In this document: piece after piece, positions 16,125-24,864 of the stretch | How the letters are laid out: each line of letters opens with the position of its first letter | Position numbering within the stretch: the first letter of the stretch is position 1 | Assembly (NCBI RefSeq): GCF_036195045.1 | Contig: NZ_CP108100.1 | Location: 8,122,001 to 8,186,000, forward strand | Direction: 5' to 3' | DNA: 64,000 nucleotides | Origin: Streptomyces sp. NBC_00236 | GTDB taxonomy: Bacteria > Actinomycetota > Actinomycetes > Streptomycetales > Streptomycetaceae | Position numbers and translations under genes: made by a program | The notes under the pieces: model-generated | What the model was told of the DNA's origin: nothing | The model's input: the letters and a program-made list of their open reading frames with translations, nothing else | The model's database searches: none

Positions 16125-19100
16125 TCAGCCGACCTCGATGAGCAGATCGCCGGCCTCGACCTGCTGCACCCTGCCGATCGCCAGGCGGCGCACGACACCC
16201 GTCGCCTGGGCGGTGATCGAGGCCTCCATCTTCATCGCCTCGATGGTGGCGACCGTCTGGCCGGCCGACACCGACGCGCCCTCCTCCACCTGGAGCGTCA
16301 CGACGCCGGCGAACGGTGCGGCGACGTGGCCGTCGTTGCCGCGGTCCGCCTTCTCCGCCGCCTTCACATCGGTCGCCACGGACTTGTCGCGTACGGAAAC
16401 CGGCCGCAACTGCCCGTTGAGCGTGGCCAGCACGCTCCGGAAGCCGCGCTCGTCCGCCTCGGAGATCGCTTCCAGCTCGATCAGCAGCGTGACACCGGGG
16501 TCGAGGGTGACCGTGTGCTCGGTCTCCGTCTCCAGGCCGTACAGGAAGTCCTGCGTCGGCAGAACGGAGGTGTCCCCGTACGCCTCGCGGTGGGCGTTGA
16601 ACTCCTTGGTCGGGCCGGGGAACAGCAGCCGGTTCAGGGTCGCGCGCGGCGACTCCCGCAGCGCTTCGAGATCCTCGTCCGACAGGTGCGGCGTCTGCGC
16701 CTTCGCCGGACGGCCCTGCAGTGCGCGGGTGCGGAAGGGCTCCGGCCAGCCACCGGGCGGGTCGCCCAGCTCACCCCGCAGGAATCCGATCACGGAGTCC
16801 GGCACGTCGAACTTGCCGGGGTCCGACTCGAAGTCCGACGCCTCGACCCCCGCGCCCACCAGATGCAGCGCCAGGTCGCCGACCACCTTCGACGACGGCG
16901 TCACCTTCACCAGCCGGCCGAGCATGCGGTCGGCCGCGGCGTAGCAGTCCTCGATGAGCTCGAACCGGTCGCCCAGCCCGAGCGCGATGGCCTGCTGGCG
17001 CAGGTTGGACAGCTGCCCGCCGGGGATCTCGTGGTGGTAGATCCGGCCGGTCGGCGAGGCCAGCCCGGACTCGAAGGGGGCGTACACCTTGCGGGTCGCC
17101 TCCCAGTAGGGCTCCAGGTCGCCGACTGCCTGGAGGGAGAGGCCCGTCGCGCGCTCGGTGTGGTCCGTGGCGGCCACCAGCGCCGACATGGGGGGCTGGC
17201 TGGTGGTCCCGGCCATGGAGGCGACCGCGGCGTCCACCGCGTCCACGCCGGCGTCGATCGCGGCGATCAGCGTGCCCAGCTGTCCACCGGCGGTGTCGTG
17301 GGTGTGCAGATGGACCGGCAGGTCGAACCGCTCGCGCAGCGCCGTGACGAGGGTGCGGGCCGCGGGCGGACGCAGCAGCCCGGCCATGTCCTTGATGGCG
17401 AGCACATGGGCACCCGCCTCCACGATCTGCTCGGCCAGACGCAGGTAGTAGTCCAGCGTGTACAGGGTCTCGCCCGGGTCCGAGAGGTCCGCGGTGTAGC
17501 AGAGGGCGACCTCGGCGACCGAGGTGCCGGTGGCGCGGACTGCGTCGATCGCCGGACGCATCTGGGACACGTCATTGAGGGCGTCGAAGATCCGGAAGAT
17601 GTCCATCCCGGTGGTCGCGGCCTCGGCGACGAACGCCTCGGTGACCTCGGTGGGATAGGGCGTGTAGCCCACCGTGTTGCGCCCGCGCAGCAGCATCTGC
17701 GTACAGATGTTCGGCACGGCTTCCCGGAGCTTGGCCAGCCGCTCCCACGGGTCCTCGGCGAGGAAGCGCAGCGCCACGTCGTAGGTCGCCCCGCCCCAGC
17801 ACTCGATGCTCAGCAGCTGCGGCACGGTCTGCGCGACGTGCGGGGCGACGGCGAGCAGATCACGGGTACGGACCCGGGTGGCCAGCAGTGACTGGTGGGC
17901 GTCGCGGAACGTGGTGTCGGTGACGGCTACGGCCGACTGGGCGCGCAACTCCGCGGCGAAGGCCTCGGGACCGATGGCGGCGAGGCGCTGCCGGGACCCG
18001 GCCGGCGGTGTGCCGGGCGGCAGGGCGGGCAGCTTGTCGGCGGGCTCGATGACCGAGGGCCGGGGGCCGTACGGCCGGTTGACGGTGGTCTCGGCGAGGT
18101 AACCGAGCATGCGACTGCCCCGATCGGCCGACGGCCGGGCCCGGATCAGCTCCGGATGCTCCTCGATGAAGCTGGTCGTGATGTGCCCGGCCCGGAAGTC
18201 GGGCTGATCCAGTACGGCCCCCAGGAACGGCAGGTTCGTCGCCACTCCGCGGATCCGGAACTCCGCGATCGCCCGGCGGGCACGCCGGGCCGCATTGGTG
18301 AAGTCGTGACCGTGGCAGGTCAGTTTGACCAGCATCGAGTCGAAGTGGGCCGACACCTCGGCCCCGGTGTGGACGGTGCCGCCGTCCAGCCGGACGCCGG
18401 GTCCGCCCGGCGAGCGGTACGCGGAGATGGTGCCGGTGTCCGGCCGGAACCCGTTCGCCGGGTCCTCCGTCGTGATGCGGCACTGCAGCGCCGTGCCGTT
18501 GAGGGTGATGTCGTCCTGCGTGAGATGCAGATCGGGCAGGGTCATGCCGGCGGCGATGCGCAGCTGCGCGATCACCAGGTCGCGTCCGGTGACCTGCTCG
18601 GTGACGGTGTGCTCGACCTGGATCCGCGGGTTCATCTCGATGAACACGTGGTTGCCGCGCTCGTCGACGAGGAACTCGACGGTGCCCGCGTTCACGTACC
18701 CGATGTGGCGTGCGAACGCGACCGCGTCGGCACAGATCCGGTCCCGCAGTTCAGGGTCCAGGTTCGGGGCGGGCGCGATCTCGACCACCTTCTGGTGGCG
18801 GCGCTGCAACGAGCAGTCGCGCTCGTAGAGATGGACGACGTTGCCCTCGGCGTCGGCGAGGATCTGCACCTCGATGTGGCGGGGGTTGATCACCGCCTGC
18901 TCCAGGAAGACCGTCGCGTCGCCGAACGAGGACCCGGCCTCACGCATGGCCGCGTCGATCGCCTCGCGCAGCTCACCCGGCTCCGCGACCCGGCGCATCC
19001 CGCGCCCGCCGCCACCGGCGACGGCCTTCACGAAAACGGGGAAGCCGATGTCTTCGGAGGCCGCGACGAGCGCGTCGACGTCCTCCGAGGGCTCGGACGA

Positions 19101-19499
19101 CTTCAGTACCGGAACGCCGGCCGCCCGGGCGGCCGCGACCGCCCGGGACTTGTTCCCCGTCAGGTTCAGTACCGGCGCCGGCGGACCGACGAACGTGATC
19201 CCGGCGTCGGCGCAGGCGGCCGCGAGGTCCGGATTCTCCGACAGGAAGCCGTACCCCGGGTAGACCGCGTCCGCGCCGGCCTTCCGGGCGGCCTTGATCA
19301 CCTCTTCCACCGAGAGGTAGGCCCGTACGGGATGCCCGGGCTCCCCGATCCGGTAGGCCTCGTCGGCCTTGGCGCGATGGAGGGAATTGCGGTCCTCGTG
19401 CGGGTACACGGCCACGGTGGAGATCCCGAGCTCGAACGCCGCGCGGAACGCCCGGATCGCGATCTCCCCGCGGTTGGCGACCAATACCTTGTCGAACAT
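16125..19499 (-). CDS. pyc: pyruvate carboxylase
   Basis: 1124 residues with the full multidomain order. The biotin carboxylase domain is at about 1-450 (KVLVANRGEIAIRAF; GGGGRGMR ATP loop). The carboxyltransferase TIM barrel spans about 520-800 (TFRDAHQSLLATRVRT, HLHTHDTAG metal site), followed by the PYC-specific linker. The C-terminal biotinyl domain carries the biotin lysine in EAMKMEA. It carboxylates pyruvate to oxaloacetate using ATP and bicarbonate, an anaplerotic step. The ATG at 19499, with GGGGAG just upstream, gives the canonical N terminus. All key motifs are intact. Confidence 0.97.
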   Translation of the reverse strand: MFDKVLVANRGEIAIRAFRAAFELGISTVAVYPHEDRNSLHRAKADEAYRIGEPGHPVRAYLSVEEVIKAARKAGADAVYPGYGFLSENPDLAAACADAGITFVGPPAPVLNLTGNKSRAVAAARAAGVPVLKSSEPSEDVDALVAASEDIGFPVFVKAVAGGGGRGMRRVAEPGELREAIDAAMREAGSSFGDATVFLEQAVINPRHIEVQILADAEGNVVHLYERDCSLQRRHQKVVEIAPAPNLDPELRDRICADAVAFARHIGYVNAGTVEFLVDERGNHVFIEMNPRIQVEHTVTEQVTGRDLVIAQLRIAAGMTLPDLHLTQDDITLNGTALQCRITTEDPANGFRPDTGTISAYRSPGGPGVRLDGGTVHTGAEVSAHFDSMLVKLTCHGHDFTNAARRARRAIAEFRIRGVATNLPFLGAVLDQPDFRAGHITTSFIEEHPELIRARPSADRGSRMLGYLAETTVNRPYGPRPSVIEPADKLPALPPGTPPAGSRQRLAAIGPEAFAAELRAQSAVAVTDTTFRDAHQSLLATRVRTRDLLAVAPHVAQTVPQLLSIECWGGATYDVALRFLAEDPWERLAKLREAVPNICTQMLLRGRNTVGYTPYPTEVTEAFVAEAATTGMDIFRIFDALNDVSQMRPAIDAVRATGTSVAEVALCYTADLSDPGETLYTLDYYLRLAEQIVEAGAHVLAIKDMAGLLRPPAARTLVTALRERFDLPVHLHTHDTAGGQLGTLIAAIDAGVDAVDAAVASMAGTTSQPPMSALVAATDHTERATGLSLQAVGDLEPYWEATRKVYAPFESGLASPTGRIYHHEIPGGQLSNLRQQAIALGLGDRFELIEDCYAAADRMLGRLVKVTPSSKVVGDLALHLVGAGVEASDFESDPGKFDVPDSVIGFLRGELGDPPGGWPEPFRTRALQGRPAKAQTPHLSDEDLEALRESPRATLNRLLFPGPTKEFNAHREAYGDTSVLPTQDFLYGLETETEHTVTLDPGVTLLIELEAISEADERGFRSVLATLNGQLRPVSVRDKSVATDVKAAEKADRGNDGHVAAPFAGVVTLQVEEGASVSAGQTVATIEAMKMEASITAQATGVVRRLAIGRVQQVEAGDLLIEVG

Positions 19500-19946
19500 C
19501 AAACTCCCCAGTCGTGTCACGGGCGCGTGGCCTCAGGACAGGCGATGTCGCACGGGATACACGTAGCGGCATCCGGTGATCAGATGGCGGTGGCGAAGCG
19601 CTCCATGGCGCTCGGGCCGGGAGCGTTCGACACCGTACCGGAGACCTTCCCAGAGATCGCGGGCGCAAAGGATGGCGTGCGTCACGTGCCGCGATTCCCG
19701 CCCGTCGGCCCGGGCGACGGGGAAGCCGGGGCGCCCGGCCGTCTGCGGCCGACCGCTCCCGACCCGGCGTCAGAACCCCTGCGCCCCCGGGCGGGAACGC
19801 CCGCAGGGCGGCCCGTTGGCCGGCGCGGCCGGGTGCCGCCCGGTCAGGTGCGGACGACGGGACACGAGGCCGTCCGCACCTGCGGGACACCCGGCGAAAG
19901 GAGACCGACATGGACCAGACCGCCCCAGGGGACGCGGGCGGGGGAG
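19500..19946. other. intergenic region between pyc and OYE genes
   Basis: 447 bp with no convincing gene. It contains an inverted repeat with perfect 11-bp arms at 19845-19855 and 19872-19882. On the plus strand a strong ribosome binding site (AAAGGAG, 6-bp spacing) precedes an ATG at 19910. That frame stops after 22 codons inside the 3' end of the OYE gene, and looks like the stump of a lost gene rather than a working peptide gene. Confidence 0.5.
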
Positions 19947-21020
19947 TCAGGCCGCGTACTGATGGGCCGGGTAGGTGAGGTAGCCCGCATCACCGCCCTG
20001 GTAGTACGTCGACTCGTCCACCGGGGCGATCGGAAGTCCGGTGCGCAGCCGCTCGACGAGGTCGGGGTTGGCGATGAAGGCGCGGCCGAAGCTGATGAGG
20101 TCGGCCCCCTGCCCGAGCCAGTGGTCGGCGTCGTCCCTTCCGGTCTGCTTGGGCCCCATCGGAACGGTGGGATTGACGATCAGCGCGCCCGGCCACGCCC
20201 GGCGCAGGGTGAGGAGAACCTCCTCCTCGGCAGTGGCCTCAAGATGTACGTAGGCCACTTCGAGGCGGGCCAGTTCGGCCAGAAGCGCGGTGTACAGCTC
20301 GACGGTCCCGCTCTCCTCGACGCCCCAGAACAACCCGCCGGGAGAGAGACGGATCCCGGTCCTGGCACCGCCCACGGCGTCGACGGTGGCGGCGACGGCC
20401 TCGACGGCGAAGCGGATCCGGTTGGCGACCGGGCCGCCGTAGCGGTCCGTGCGCAGGTTGGCGTTGGACGAGAGGAACTGGGAGATCAAGTAGCCGTTGG
20501 CGCCGTGCAGTTCCACCCCGTCGAAGCCGGCATCGACGGCGCGACGGGCGGCCCGGGCGTACGATTCCGCCTGCTCGGGCACCTCCGCGGTCTCCAGGGC
20601 GCGGGGCATCGGTGCGGGCTGGGGACCGGTCGGGGTGAACACATCACCGACGGCCGGGACCGCTGACGGCCCGATCGGCTGTACGCCGGTGGTGTCGGGA
20701 TGCGAGACCCGGCCGCCGTGCATGATCTGGGCGAAGATCCGTCCGCCATTGGTGTGGACGGCTGCGGTCACGGGGCGCCAGGATGCGACCTGCTCGTCGG
20801 TGTGGAGCCCCGGAGTCCCCGGATTGGACTGCCCGATCGTGCTCGGCTGGACCCCTTCGCTCACGATCAGCCCGGCGCTGGCCCGCTGCGCGTAGTAGGC
20901 GGCCATGGACGGCGTCGCAAGCCCGCCGGCTGCGGCCCGTACCCGGCTCATGGGAGCCATGACGATCCGGTTGGGCAGAGCCAGACCGGCGAGGGAGGAG
21001 CCGGTGAAAAGGGATGTCAC
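19947..21020 (-). CDS. alkene reductase, Old Yellow Enzyme family
   Basis: A 357-residue FMN-dependent ene-reductase of the NemA/XenB type. It has the family N terminus (FTGSSLAGLALPNRIVMAPMSR), the substrate-binding HGAN pair His172/Asn175, Tyr177, the RYGG motif and a C-terminal FMN phosphate loop (ISFGRAFIANPDL). It reduces activated C=C bonds of enones or nitro compounds with NAD(P)H. GTG start with AAGGA upstream. It is divergent from a MerR regulator and its promoter has the long spacer typical of MerR-activated genes. Confidence 0.93.
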   Translation of the reverse strand: MTSLFTGSSLAGLALPNRIVMAPMSRVRAAAGGLATPSMAAYYAQRASAGLIVSEGVQPSTIGQSNPGTPGLHTDEQVASWRPVTAAVHTNGGRIFAQIMHGGRVSHPDTTGVQPIGPSAVPAVGDVFTPTGPQPAPMPRALETAEVPEQAESYARAARRAVDAGFDGVELHGANGYLISQFLSSNANLRTDRYGGPVANRIRFAVEAVAATVDAVGGARTGIRLSPGGLFWGVEESGTVELYTALLAELARLEVAYVHLEATAEEEVLLTLRRAWPGALIVNPTVPMGPKQTGRDDADHWLGQGADLISFGRAFIANPDLVERLRTGLPIAPVDESTYYQGGDAGYLTYPAHQYAA

Positions 21021-21070
21021 GTCAGGATTCCTTAGCGTTCAGCGATGCCCGGACCTCGGGCATGCAGTTA

Positions 21071-21101
21071 CGCTAAAACCTCACATTGACGTCAGGGGCA
21101 A
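21071..21101 (-). promoter_or_regulatory. MerR-type promoter/operator of the OYE gene
   Basis: On the minus strand a -35-like TTGCCC (21096-21101) and a -10-like TTAGCG (21071-21076) are separated by 19 bp. The spacer holds a dyad, CCTGACGTCAATGTGAGG (21079-21096; 5 of 6 outer positions pair). Elongated spacers with a central dyad are the hallmark of MerR-regulated promoters. Confidence 0.7.
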
Positions 21102-21134
21102 GCCCTGTGACGCAGGACACAACCGGGAGGTTCG

Positions 21135-21512
21135 GTGCGCATCGGGGAGCTCGCGTCGCGAGCCGGGGTGAGCGTGCGGTCCGTGCGCTATTACGAGGAG
21201 CAGGGCCTGCTCGCCAGCGTCCGCAGTTCCAGCGGGCAGCGGCACTACACGGATGAGTCGGTCGAACGGGTCGCGTTCATCCAGCGCCTCTACGCGGCAG
21301 GCCTGTCCAGCCGCACCGTGGCCGAACTGCTGCCCTGCGTCGACGCGCCGAGCAGGGAGAACTCCGACTCCGCGCTGGAGCGGATGGCCGAGGAGCGCGA
21401 TCGGCTCTCCCTGCACATCGAGGACCTCCTGCGGACCAGGGAGACCCTCGACGCACTGGTGGAGACGGCCCGGGTGTACCGGGAGCAGTTGGGCACGCCG
21501 GCCGCCGACTGA
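21135..21512 (+). CDS. MerR family transcriptional regulator
   Basis: 125 residues. The winged helix-turn-helix (MRIGELASRAGVSVRSVRYYEEQ) is followed by a long dimerisation helix. No conserved metal-binding cysteine cluster is present; the single Cys (LLPCVDAP) could be a redox or electrophile sensor, but this is inference. GTG start with GGGAGG upstream. It is divergent from the OYE gene, which it most likely controls. Confidence 0.92.
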   Translation: MRIGELASRAGVSVRSVRYYEEQGLLASVRSSSGQRHYTDESVERVAFIQRLYAAGLSSRTVAELLPCVDAPSRENSDSALERMAEERDRLSLHIEDLLRTRETLDALVETARVYREQLGTPAAD

Positions 21513-22237
21513 CGCCCGGGCCGGTCGCCGCCCGGGCGTCTGCAGCAGGTGCCGTATGCGCGACGGCTTCCCCGTCGGCTCCTGGGGTCGTCGGAGGCGA
21601 GGCGGTCGAGCCACTCCCTCAGAAGCTGCTGCTCCGATGTGCTGAGGGTCGCCTGTTCGGGCAGTGCCGCACACAGGGCGCGTGCGGCACCGGCCGGGCC
21701 CGCGGCGCATCCGGCCCGCCCCCGCCCGGATCTCGCACAGGTGCGCGACAAGATCAACCGGGTCGACGTCGAGAAGGTGCGCGCGATCGGCGCGTCGGCG
21801 TCCGTGCGCAGCGAACGGCTCCTTCCTGCGGTGGCACCTTGGCTGCCGCCGAGGCGGGTGTGCGCCACCGTCGTCACCTCGATCGCCTCCCTGCGACGGC
21901 GCTGACGCAGGCGCTGTGCCCTCCGTCTGCGCGCCGGGTGGCATCGGTTCGGTGCAGCGGGGGCGAGTCGACGGACGAGGCCGCCCTCCGGCGCCGGGCG
22001 ATGCCTTCCGCAGTTGCGGAGAAGCCGCGGTGCTCGCGTATCCAGGCCTCGTCGACGCCCGCCTCCGCGTTGGGGTAGGTCTGCAACCAGACTCTCAACT
22101 GCAGGGGGCCCAGGGCTGCGGCGTCGTCGGGAACCGGAACCTCGATCACAGGGGTCATGCGCGTCATCCTTCACGTGCGGTCGGACGAGGGCGGTAATTC
22201 ACTACCGCCGGAGCAGGGAAAGGCGGAGACTCGTTCC
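21513..22237. other. decayed intergenic region
   Basis: 725 bp between the MerR and TOPRIM genes. The only recognisable piece is a truncated acetyltransferase at 21874-22158. The remainder shows short protein-like scraps in shifting frames (for example minus-strand VDPVDLVAHLCEIRAG) but no intact gene, consistent with gene decay. Confidence 0.5.
21874..22158 (-). pseudogene. truncated GNAT acetyltransferase N terminus
   Basis: The ATG at 22158 has GAAGGA upstream. It is followed by about 60 GNAT-like residues (TPVIEVPVPDDAAALGPLQL, then VDEAWIREHRGFSATAEGIA), as in the N-terminal half of GNAT proteins. It then runs into Arg-rich nonsense and stops. The acetyl-CoA-binding motif is absent. It looks like a gene cut off by deletion or frameshift. 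Confidence 0.6.
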
Positions 22238-22855
22238 GTGGCCGACATGGAACTGTTCCGGGAGACCGTCGTCGCGTGGGCAGCCGGCGGCCCCGGTGGG
22301 CCCGCGCGTGAACTGGCCGCGCGGCTTCCGGTCCGGGCAGCCGTGCTGCTGGAGGGGCCGAGCGACTCCGCGGCGGTGAACGCCCTGGCCGCGAGCCGCG
22401 GGCGGAACCTGGCGGCCGAGGGCATCTGCGTCCTGCCGATGGGCGGTGCCATGAGCGTCGGACGCTTTGCCCGCCTGCTCGGGCCGCCGGGACTGGGCCT
22501 TCGGCTCACGGGGCTGTGTGACGAGGCCGAACGGCCCTACTACACACGCGGTCTGGAGCGCGCGGATGCCGCACAGGAGGAGTTCTTCGTCTGCGCGGCG
22601 GATCTGGAGGACGAGCTCATCCGCGCCCTGGGCGTGACACGCGTGGAGGAGCTCATCCAGGTCGAGGGCGACGGGCGCGCCTTCCAGACCTTCCTGCACC
22701 AGCCGGCCCAGCGCGGCCGTACCCCGCAGCAGCGCGTGCGGCGCTTTCTCGGTACGAAGAAGGGGCGCAAGATCCACTATGGCCGCGTCCTCGTCGAGGC
22801 GCTCGACCCCGACGACGTACCCGCCCCGCTCGACGGCCTGCTCGCCGGTCTCTGA
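22238..22855 (+). CDS. stand-alone TOPRIM domain protein (OLD-like)
   Basis: 205 residues. An early TOPRIM motif VLLEGPSDSAAVNAL (Glu39) and a later acidic motif GLCDEAE (Asp95, Glu96) match the metal-binding residues of the TOPRIM domain found in OLD family nucleases. The ATPase domain of OLD proteins is absent. The GTG at 22238 has GGCGGAG 8 bp upstream. The role is unknown. It stands alone between decayed sequence and a Nudix gene on the opposite strand. Confidence 0.78.
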   Translation: MADMELFRETVVAWAAGGPGGPARELAARLPVRAAVLLEGPSDSAAVNALAASRGRNLAAEGICVLPMGGAMSVGRFARLLGPPGLGLRLTGLCDEAERPYYTRGLERADAAQEEFFVCAADLEDELIRALGVTRVEELIQVEGDGRAFQTFLHQPAQRGRTPQQRVRRFLGTKKGRKIHYGRVLVEALDPDDVPAPLDGLLAGL

Positions 22856-22888
22856 CCGCGGCCGTCGGCCGCCGACGGCTGCGGTCAG
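22852..22888. terminator. bidirectional terminator between TOPRIM and Nudix genes
   Basis: Arms at 22852-22869 and 22871-22888 pair with a single mismatch. They overlap the stop codons of both convergent genes. Confidence 0.75.
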
Positions 22889-23565
22889 TCTCTGCGGGGG
22901 AGCGGGCCCGGCCTGCTGAACGGGCCGTCCAGAGCGGCCCACTGGAGCAGCATGATGGTCTTCGCGTCGACGATCGTGCCGTCGCGCACCCTGTCCAGCG
23001 CCTCGGCGAACGGGAGCTCGACGGTGGTGATGTCCTCGCCCTCGGCCGCGATGCCCGTCGTCCCGGTCGGATTGTCCACCGGGTCGTACGGTGCGGCGTA
23101 GAAGTGCAGGCGCTCGGTGACGGACCCGGGGCTCATGTAGACGGCGAAGACGTGCTCGGGAGTGCCGATGACGTGTCCGGTCTCCTCGGCGGCCTCGCGA
23201 CGGATCGCTGTGTGCGGGCTGTCACCGTCGAGGAGCCCGGCCGCGGTTTCCAGGAGCATGCCGTCGGGGTGCCCGTTGACGTACGCGGGCAGGCGGAACT
23301 GACGGGTGAGCAGCACGGTGCGGTGGTCGGTGTTGTAAAGCAGGATCGTCGCCCCGTCACCGCGGTCGTACGTCTCCCGCTGCTCACGGCTGACGTGTCC
23401 GTCGGTGTGCTCGTAGTCGAAGGTCGTCCTGCGCAGGACGTACCAGTCGCAGGACAGCACCTCCACATCGTGGATCCGCACGCGGGGGTTGCCGGTCAGA
23501 TCGAGGCCGTGCCGGTCCAGGCCGGTACGGCCACGGCGGTCAGGCGTGTCGAGGCCGGCGGTCAT
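22885..23565 (-). CDS. Nudix hydrolase (NudK/ADP-ribose pyrophosphatase-like)
   Basis: 226 residues. The Nudix box is intact: GLLDGDSPHTAIRREAAEET with the REAAEE core coordinating Mg. The N-terminal beta-rich extension and the overall length fit the GDP-mannose/ADP-ribose pyrophosphatase branch, which cleaves nucleoside-diphosphate-X. The start overlaps the stop of the upstream DUF4406 gene by 4 bp, so the two are coupled. Substrate choice cannot be decided. Confidence 0.9.
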   Translation of the reverse strand: MTAGLDTPDRRGRTGLDRHGLDLTGNPRVRIHDVEVLSCDWYVLRRTTFDYEHTDGHVSREQRETYDRGDGATILLYNTDHRTVLLTRQFRLPAYVNGHPDGMLLETAAGLLDGDSPHTAIRREAAEETGHVIGTPEHVFAVYMSPGSVTERLHFYAAPYDPVDNPTGTTGIAAEGEDITTVELPFAEALDRVRDGTIVDAKTIMLLQWAALDGPFSRPGPLPRRD

Positions 23566-23939
23566 CGGGCGGCCGGGACGTCGGCGAGGCCGGTGTAGAC
23601 GGCCAGGCCCTGGGAGCGGGCCCGGGCGACCATCCGGTCCGCCCCCCGGGACGCGCCACCGATCCGCAGAACGGCGTCGCAGCGGGCGAGGAGTTGCTCG
23701 GCGACCGGATGGAAGATCTCGTCGAACAGCGGGTCGCCGGGCCGGGTGCTTCCCGCGGCGTCCAGGAGCGGCAGGGCGAGGGCCTCGCCGGTGACGGGCA
23801 GGTGTCCGGCGCGGAAGAGAACGAGGGCCGACTCGTTCATCGCGCGGACGTTGGCCTCCAGCTTGTGGGGGTCGTCGCCGGTGCCCGATCGGTAGGGGCC
23901 GGCGACGAGGATCATCAGAGAACGGGGATCGTTGGCCAC
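23562..23939 (-). CDS. DUF4406 protein, nucleoside 2-deoxyribosyltransferase-like fold
   Basis: 125 residues. It starts with the phosphate-binding-like MILVAGPYRSG loop. The rest (LFRAGHLPVTGEALALPLLD, CDAVLRIGGASRGADRMVARA) matches the small deoxyribosyltransferase-like fold used for nucleotide or NAD-related metabolites. GTG 23939 has GAGGAG with 7-bp spacing. It is co-transcribed with the Nudix gene and lies 58 bp after a DeoR regulator gene on the same strand, suggesting a nucleotide-sugar or ribose-linked salvage function. Confidence 0.82.
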   Translation of the reverse strand: MANDPRSLMILVAGPYRSGTGDDPHKLEANVRAMNESALVLFRAGHLPVTGEALALPLLDAAGSTRPGDPLFDEIFHPVAEQLLARCDAVLRIGGASRGADRMVARARSQGLAVYTGLADVPAAR

Positions 23940-23997
23940 GACGGCGCTCCTCGATCGGGGGTGGGTGGGGTGGGGTGGGGTGGGACAGGGGCGGAGG

Positions 23998-24783
23998 TCA
24001 GGCCAGCACGGTCTCGACGCCTGCCTCACGCAGGGCGTCCAGGGTCTGCGGACCACTGGGGTGGGTGCCGGCGCTCCCGGCGGCCCGGTCGGTGACGAAG
24101 CAGTGCACGGCGTCGAGGGGCGCCACCCGGCTGAAGGCGCGTACGCCGAGCTTGGTCGCGTCCGCCACCGCGATGGTGCGATCGGCACGAGCGAGCCCGG
24201 CCTGCTTGACGGCGGCGTCGTCCAGGGAGAACTCGGACCAGCCGTCCTCGGCGTGCACACCGCCGATGGACATGACGAAGCAGTCGAACGCCAAGGACTC
24301 CAGCGTCCGCAGCGCCAGCGGACCGACGAACGACCGCTCACCGGGCCGGGAGCGCCCGCCCACGACCAGGAGCTCGATGCCCGGCCGGTCGGCAAGGCAC
24401 AGCGCGGCCTGAAGACTCAGCACGGCGACCGTCAGCGGAGCCCGTGCCGCCAGGTGCTCGGCCACGTGCACCGTCGTGGTCCCCGCGTCCAGCAGCACCC
24501 GGGATCCCGGCTCGACCAACGCGGCCACCGCACCGCCCAGGTGGTCCTTGGTGGCGGCCTGCCACGGCTCTCGCGCCGAGAATCCGGCGTCCTCGCCCCG
24601 GGACCGCGTGGCCACGGCTCCGCCGTGCACGCGCCGCACCAGGCCCTGGGCTTCCAGGGCGTCGAGGTCCCTGCGCACGGTCATCTCCGACACGCCCAGG
24701 CGCCGGGAGAGCTCGGAGACGGAGACACGGTCGGATCCCTGCACCAGTCGCAGGGTCAGGTCCAGACGGGTGGCGACACTCAT
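23998..24783 (-). CDS. DeoR/GlpR family transcriptional regulator
   Basis: 261 residues. The N-terminal winged helix has the DeoR signature (SELSRRLGVSEMTVRRDLDALE). The C-terminal sensor domain (VLLDAGTTTVHVAEHL, IGGVHAEDGWSEF, VADATKLGVRAFSRV) binds phosphorylated sugars in the family. It heads a leftward cluster with the DUF4406 and Nudix genes and is divergent from an SRPBCC gene. A dyad TGTTCGAATGAACA just upstream may be its own operator. Confidence 0.92.
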   Translation of the reverse strand: MSVATRLDLTLRLVQGSDRVSVSELSRRLGVSEMTVRRDLDALEAQGLVRRVHGGAVATRSRGEDAGFSAREPWQAATKDHLGGAVAALVEPGSRVLLDAGTTTVHVAEHLAARAPLTVAVLSLQAALCLADRPGIELLVVGGRSRPGERSFVGPLALRTLESLAFDCFVMSIGGVHAEDGWSEFSLDDAAVKQAGLARADRTIAVADATKLGVRAFSRVAPLDAVHCFVTDRAAGSAGTHPSGPQTLDALREAGVETVLA

Positions 24784-24804
24784 GAGTACTTTCTACCAGC
24801 TCGA

Positions 24805-24818
24805 TGTTCGAATGAACA
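24805..24818. promoter_or_regulatory. dyad upstream of the DeoR gene
   Basis: TGTTCGAATGAACA, perfect 5-bp arms with a 4-bp centre, 22 bp upstream of the DeoR start. It is a candidate autoregulatory operator. A GTTCGAAT half-site recurs at 24917-24924. Confidence 0.5.
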
Positions 24819-24864
24819 ACTGCTTGATCGTAGGACGGGTGCCCGATACCCCCTTTTCGGGTAG

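Noticed and set aside
14787..20666. Very long open frames on the plus strand across DUF2201 and opposite pyc (over 900 codons)
   Set aside because: They are Arg/Gly/Val-rich translations expected from high GC opposite or alongside strongly biased genes. No domains are present, and the other strand or frame holds pyc and DUF2201 with full motifs.
23960..23990. G-rich GGGTGGGG tract that might form a quadruplex
   Set aside because: Short, located between two genes of one operon and not obviously positioned for control. Likely simple-sequence slippage.
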